Assembly: GCF_051961495.1 (NCBI RefSeq)
Contig: NZ_JBQCDF010000135.1
Coordinates: 5,736 to 69,735 of the forward strand
Source of the DNA: Cytophaga sp051961495
GTDB taxonomy: Bacteria > Bacteroidota > Bacteroidia > Cytophagales > Cytophagaceae
Length of the DNA: 64,000 nt
Direction: 5' to 3'
Shown: positions 55,001 to 61,000 of the stretch, one piece after another
How positions within the stretch are numbered: the stretch's first letter is position 1
How the letters are laid out: each line of letters opens with the position of its first letter
Translations under genes and position numbers: made by a program
The notes under the pieces: generated by a model
The model's database searches: none
What the model saw: only the letters and a program-made list of their open reading frames with translations
Told to the model about the DNA's origin: nothing

Positions 55001-58000
55001 AGTTAATAGTTACACAGTGCCTAATTTAATTTCCGGAAATAAATTGAATTGTTCCGGCGGTACGTTGATGTTAAGCAGCAACCTGAGCCCATCTGAATAT
55101 TCATTCATATGGAAACAGAATGGCACGAAGCTAAACAATAACGGTTCAGACCTGGTATTGAATAATATCACAACAGCTGCTGGCGGCAATTATCAATTGA
55201 CAGTTACCCAGAATACGACCGGTTGCTTTGCTACCTTGCCGGATTATACGGTAAGCGTTAGTAACCCTCCTGCCAAACCGGTTGTAAATGCTGCAGCAGT
55301 AAACATCTGTTACAATACAGCTGCTGTTTTAAATACACCTGTTGTTAAATCCGGGAAAACATTTACCTGGTATGAAAACGGCAGTAAGCTGGCTTTTGCG
55401 GATACAGTGATTACTACAGCACTTTTGAAAAATGATGCGAGTTATTCTGTTACTGTAAAAGAAACGGCTACAGGCTGCTCCACGCCTTCAGATAACATAG
55501 CAATAAAAGTTGCTCCTGCTATAAGCGTTGTAATATCAGGAGATACATCTCTTTGTGAGCAGGTATCGTCAGAACTAAAATCAAATCTCGACACCAAAGA
55601 CTTTACATTCAAATGGTACAAGAATAACCAGCCATATGGCGGTGATGTAGCCAAGCTTACATTCTCAAACATTGCGAAAGCAGATTCAGGTCAATATCAA
55701 TTGCAGGTAATAAGCAAAGGAACTACAAACCTGACAGGATGTACGGCTGTTTCGAATATTAAAACAATTAAAGTTAAACCAACAGCTGCAACACCTGTTA
55801 TTACAGGTGTAAGCGAATTCTGTAGTGGTAATTCAATTGTTCTTTCTACAAACCTTACGTCTGATTTTGTTTGGAATACTGGTGCTGTTACACCTGTAAT
55901 AACGGTTACTTCCGGTGGTACATACTCCGTGACATCAACGAATGTGGCCTCAAAATGTATTGTTACAGCAACTAAAACGGTTACTCAGAATCCGGTTCCG
56001 GATCTGAGCTTTGTACCTACAGGTGATTACTCAAGATGTGGTACCAATAAAATAGCCTTTGATGGTTTGAATAATTATCCGTTACAGAGCTGGTACGTGA
56101 ATGGAGTATTTTTCAGCGATAAAAAAGAAATTTATCCAACGAAATCAGGAAAATACACGCTGAAGGTTACAACAAACAAAGGATGTATAAGCATATCCGA
56201 TACGATGAATATTGAGTCGCTTGAATGTCCGTGTTATGTAACCAATGTAAATGACAGCGGCGACGGTTCATTGAGAGAAGCGATAAACTGTTCAAATAAC
56301 AAACCTGGAAAAGATGTAATAAAATTCTCTATCGTTGGCACAGGTCCATTCACGATTAAACCGATTACACAGTTGCCAACATTAACAGACTCAGTTGTAA
56401 TTGACGGCTTCACGCAATCGGGTGTCAACGTGTTTGATGTGATTATTGATGGCACAAACATCTCTACGTTAAACGGTCTTGTAGTTGGAAGTGATCTGGC
56501 TAACGTAAAAATTTCAGGACTTAAGTTTTCAAACTTTACGAAAGCAATTGTTTTATCAACGAATACGCAGAACATACTTGTTGAACGTTCACAATTTACA
56601 AATAACTCAAATACGGCAGTTGAGCTTAATTATGGTTCAACTAAAAATATTGTCCGCAATAACTTCATTGATAAAGGTGCTGCAGGTATACATTTCGTAA
56701 CAGGGTCCAAATACAATATCATACAACAGAACACGATCACGAATGCTAAAAATGGTATTGCGCTGGATGGTGCAAGTTATAATAAACTGCAATCGAATTT
56801 AATTTTCACTTCATCCGGTGATGGTATTCTTATTAACTCACAATCGACATTCAACTCGATTGTAGCCAATACGGTTGGTTCTTCCAATAATAACGGGATT
56901 CTGATTGCTCAGAACTGTAATTCAAACTCCCTGGATTCAAATTATATTGGTATTAATGTTTCCGGAAACGTTGTATCAAATCTTGAGAGCGGAATTTATA
57001 TTTCTCCAAACACCAGATATACATCAATAACAGCCAATACAATTGGCGCAAATACACTACACGGAATTTTTGTAGAAGGTAAAAATAACCTGATCAGGAA
57101 TAATTATATAGGTACAAATGTCGCAGGTAATGCAAAACCAAATGGTGTGCATGGTATTTATTCAACAGCTGATAGTTTAAAAATAACCGGAAATACCATT
57201 AAGGCAAACAGTCAATACGGTGTTTATATTAAGGCCTCATCTGCAACGATTCTTGCAAACACTGTTACGAACAATATCAGTGGTGGTATATATATTGATG
57301 GAAGTAAAGACCGGATCTCTAAAAACATCATCACAAATACCAATGCTACAGTTAAAGCCATTAATCTACATTTAACGGCAAGTGCAGGTAATGCTGGCAA
57401 ACTTCCGGCTGTATTTAATAATTACAGAAGAGCAAAATCCGGCGGTATTGTGTTAAGCGGTACAACAGCTGCAGGAGACACCGTTGAAATATTCGCCAAC
57501 AATAACATTGCACAGCAGGCTTTATTGTTTGCCGGTGCAACAACGGCAGATGCAACAGGCTATTGGGAAATTGAAATTCCACAGGGAGCAGCATTCGATC
57601 CGAATCAGAAAAACTTCTATGTAAACACCGCAAGTACTGGTGCGAATAATACTTCAGAATTGTCTGTACCATTCTTAACAGGTTGTTTCAATTGTGTTTG
57701 TTATGTAAAAAATACGAATGATTCCGGTATCGAGTCGTTACGTGCAACGATTGATGAATCTAATTTAGGAAACTGTCTGACGATCAAGTTTTCGATGACA
57801 TCTCCTGATACCATCAAACTTCTTAGTGCCGTGAGTCCGTTGCAGGTTCCTGTATCGATTGTAGGTCCTGTTTCTGCAGGTCCGGATCCAATGATCTTTG
57901 TAAAAGGAACCGGAACATTCAATGGTCTTGTTGCTTCTAAAGACGGTGTTTCAATCAGCGATTTAGGATTTACAAATTTCAAACAGGCAATTGCACTGAA

Positions 58001-61000
58001 TTCAAATTCGAATGCTATAACTGACGTTACAGTTATAAACAGCACCAGACCAATTACCATTACAGGTAATAACTCTACAGTTGTTTCAAGTGCCATTAAC
58101 ACAACATGGGGAACGTCTGTCAGTACGTTTAAGGCAGACACATTGGTTTACATCACAGGTAAAGGCAACCAGGTTGGCGGAACAGACACGGGTAATAAAA
58201 TTACCAATGGAAATATTGCCGGTGTGCTGGTGAATACAGGTGCTGCAAACAGCATCTTAAACAATCAGATCACCAACAGTACGCTGGCGATCAAATTAAC
58301 GAATAACGGAAATACCAATTACAGTAAACCTGCTAACCTGATTGGTGCAATCAATGGTACGGTAGCTACTGTACAGGGAACGGCAAGTCCGGGTGCTAAA
58401 ATTCAATTGTTCTCCAGTACATACGTTGCAGAGCAGGCGGTTGATTTTGTTATTGAAGTTGTTGCAGACGCATCCGGAAACTGGACCGCAGTAATTCCTT
58501 CAGCAAAAATTGACATTACCAAAAACAATTATTTTGTAGCAACTGCAACAAGTCCTACAGGCAGTACATCACAATTATCTCAGGTAGTACGTGTAGGTAA
58601 TTTTGTTCAGGTCTGTTATGTGACCAATACAAATAACGCCGGAGACGGTTCGTTAAGAGAGGCTGTTAATTGCGCCAACCAGGCAGGAATTGGTAGTAAT
58701 GGTGTAGCGGCAAGAATAGAATTCCTGTTGCCGCAAACAAACAATGAAATTTCATTGCTTTCAGGTTTGGTTGTTACAAACAATTTTGGTGTAGAAGTAA
58801 ATGCACGTACAATACCTGTAACGGTTAAAACAGCCAATACAGCGTTGAATTGCTTTAACTGGGCAACAAACAATTTCAAAGTTAAAAACCTGTCGTTTGA
58901 AAATTTTGCAAATGCATTGTACTGTACAGGAACAAATGCAGTCATTGACTCTAACAGCTTTGTTAATAATAAGAATGCAATCTATGTAAATGCTGCAGAT
59001 ACAATCATCCAGCAGACAATCTCAAACAATTACTTCACCGGCGGCACGAGCGGTATTACCAGTGTGAAAGGTTCGTTGGTTGTTGCGAAAAATGCGTTTG
59101 GTATTTCAAAAGCAGGTGTTGCCGGACAAATCTCTGGTTTTGGCGTTGCAGCCAATCACGCGCATTCTATACAATTAACGGATAATACATTTGCAAATAT
59201 TACGAATAGCCCATCTGCAACAAATCCGGCAACTGCCAATGGATATGTTGTTTCCCTGGAAAATGCATCGTCAGTTGTTTCAGCGAATATCATCACAGGT
59301 ACTCCTTTAACAAATTTGCCGGCAGTGAGATTGTTCGCGAATTCGAAATCAACTGTCACGTTGAATAAAATAACTTCAGCTGCAGAAGGTATCCTGTTTG
59401 ATCATTGCAGTGAGGTAAACGTATATCAAAATCAATTGGCGGCAGTTACGAACAGAGGCTTGAATCTGTTCAGAAGTCAAGGTATCAAGATCTCACAAAA
59501 TACCATCACAGGACTTTTGGCAACAAAAAAACCAATTGAACTGAATCTGTCCACAGCAAATGTTTCAAACTTCAGCAAACAGACACCGGTGATCCTTACA
59601 TCTACTTACCACGATGGAAAACTTTTCCTTATCGGTGCAGCTGAAAAGTTTGATGAAGTTGAAGTGTTTTATTCAAACAGTAATCAGCTTGATCTGGTTA
59701 AATACATTCAGAAATCTACGGCCGATTCTGTTGGGAACTGGATCATTTCTTTCCCAATCCCTGCCGCAGGTTCAGATACATTATTCTTCAGAGCGGTATC
59801 GGCTAAAGACGCCATACAATCTTCAGAGGCTTCTGCAGCATTTACCCCAAAGCTGAAGATTTGTTTAGTGACTGTAGCAACCGATGCGGGTACCGGTTCA
59901 CTTAGAGAAGCGATTGATAAAGCCAACTTAAATCAATGTAACCTGATTCAGTTCGCTATTCCGGCTTCGGGTGTTGCTGAGATCAGAACAAGCTCTCAGC
60001 TTCCGGATATCACAACACAACAATTGATTATTGATGGTACGTCACAAAGCGGCTATGTAACCGGTTCACCAATGGTAGCTGTTATCAATAATGCAGCATA
60101 TGGATTCAATGGACAGAATGGCAATCAGCTGGATATATATGGAATGAAGATGGCGAACTTCAATACTGCGATTAATATCCTGAACAGTAAAATTGTAGAC
60201 CTGAATGACAATGTGATAGAAAACTTCGCCAATACAGCTATTCAGGTTAAAACATCTGCATTTACGTATGGAACGGTAAACAACAATACCATCAGATCAC
60301 AAGCTTCCTCCAATACAGGTATAAGTCTGGATGGAACCGGCGGTATAACCATTGATAAAAACCGCATTAAAGGATTTACCAAATTCGGTATAACAACTGC
60401 CAATGCGAACAATCAGAAAATAACCAATAACATGGTATTCTCCGCAGATACAGTTACATCTGTAGGTATTTCGGTAAACACATCTTCGGGTTGCTTTATC
60501 CAGGCAGATACAGTACGTAAGGCCGCAATCGGGATACAGGTTAACGGTGGCAATGGAAACAAAATCTTGTCTAACATGGCTGCTGTTGCCGATTCAATTT
60601 CAAAGGCCGACAAGCTTATTGTGAATAAATGCGGTATATCTGTTGTGTCCAGCAACAACTGTACAATCACTTCAAACACATTGAATGTATTTGAAAAAGC
60701 AATCTCGGTATCGAACAGTAAAGCTGCACTTATCAATTCAAACACTACGAATAAAAGTAATACAGGTATTTATTTGTCAAGCGCTTCAAACGGAAGAGTA
60801 GCAAACAATACGATTGATTCTACTGCGGTTGGTTTGAAGTTTGATGCTTCGCATGGTGTGCAGGTATTTAATAACTTAATTACACGCTCGCTGCAATATG
60901 GTGTATTGTTAAACACAGGTTCAGATACCTGTAAATTTAATGCGAACCTGATCGGGGCACGTTATTTTGGTGATACGAGCTATGCTGCCGGTGCAGGTAT

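Noticed and set aside
57701..58141. 146-codon minus-strand ORF inside the giant gene
   Set aside because: It is antisense to a continuous frame with clear domain repeats and is hydrophobic in an unordered way; a shadow.
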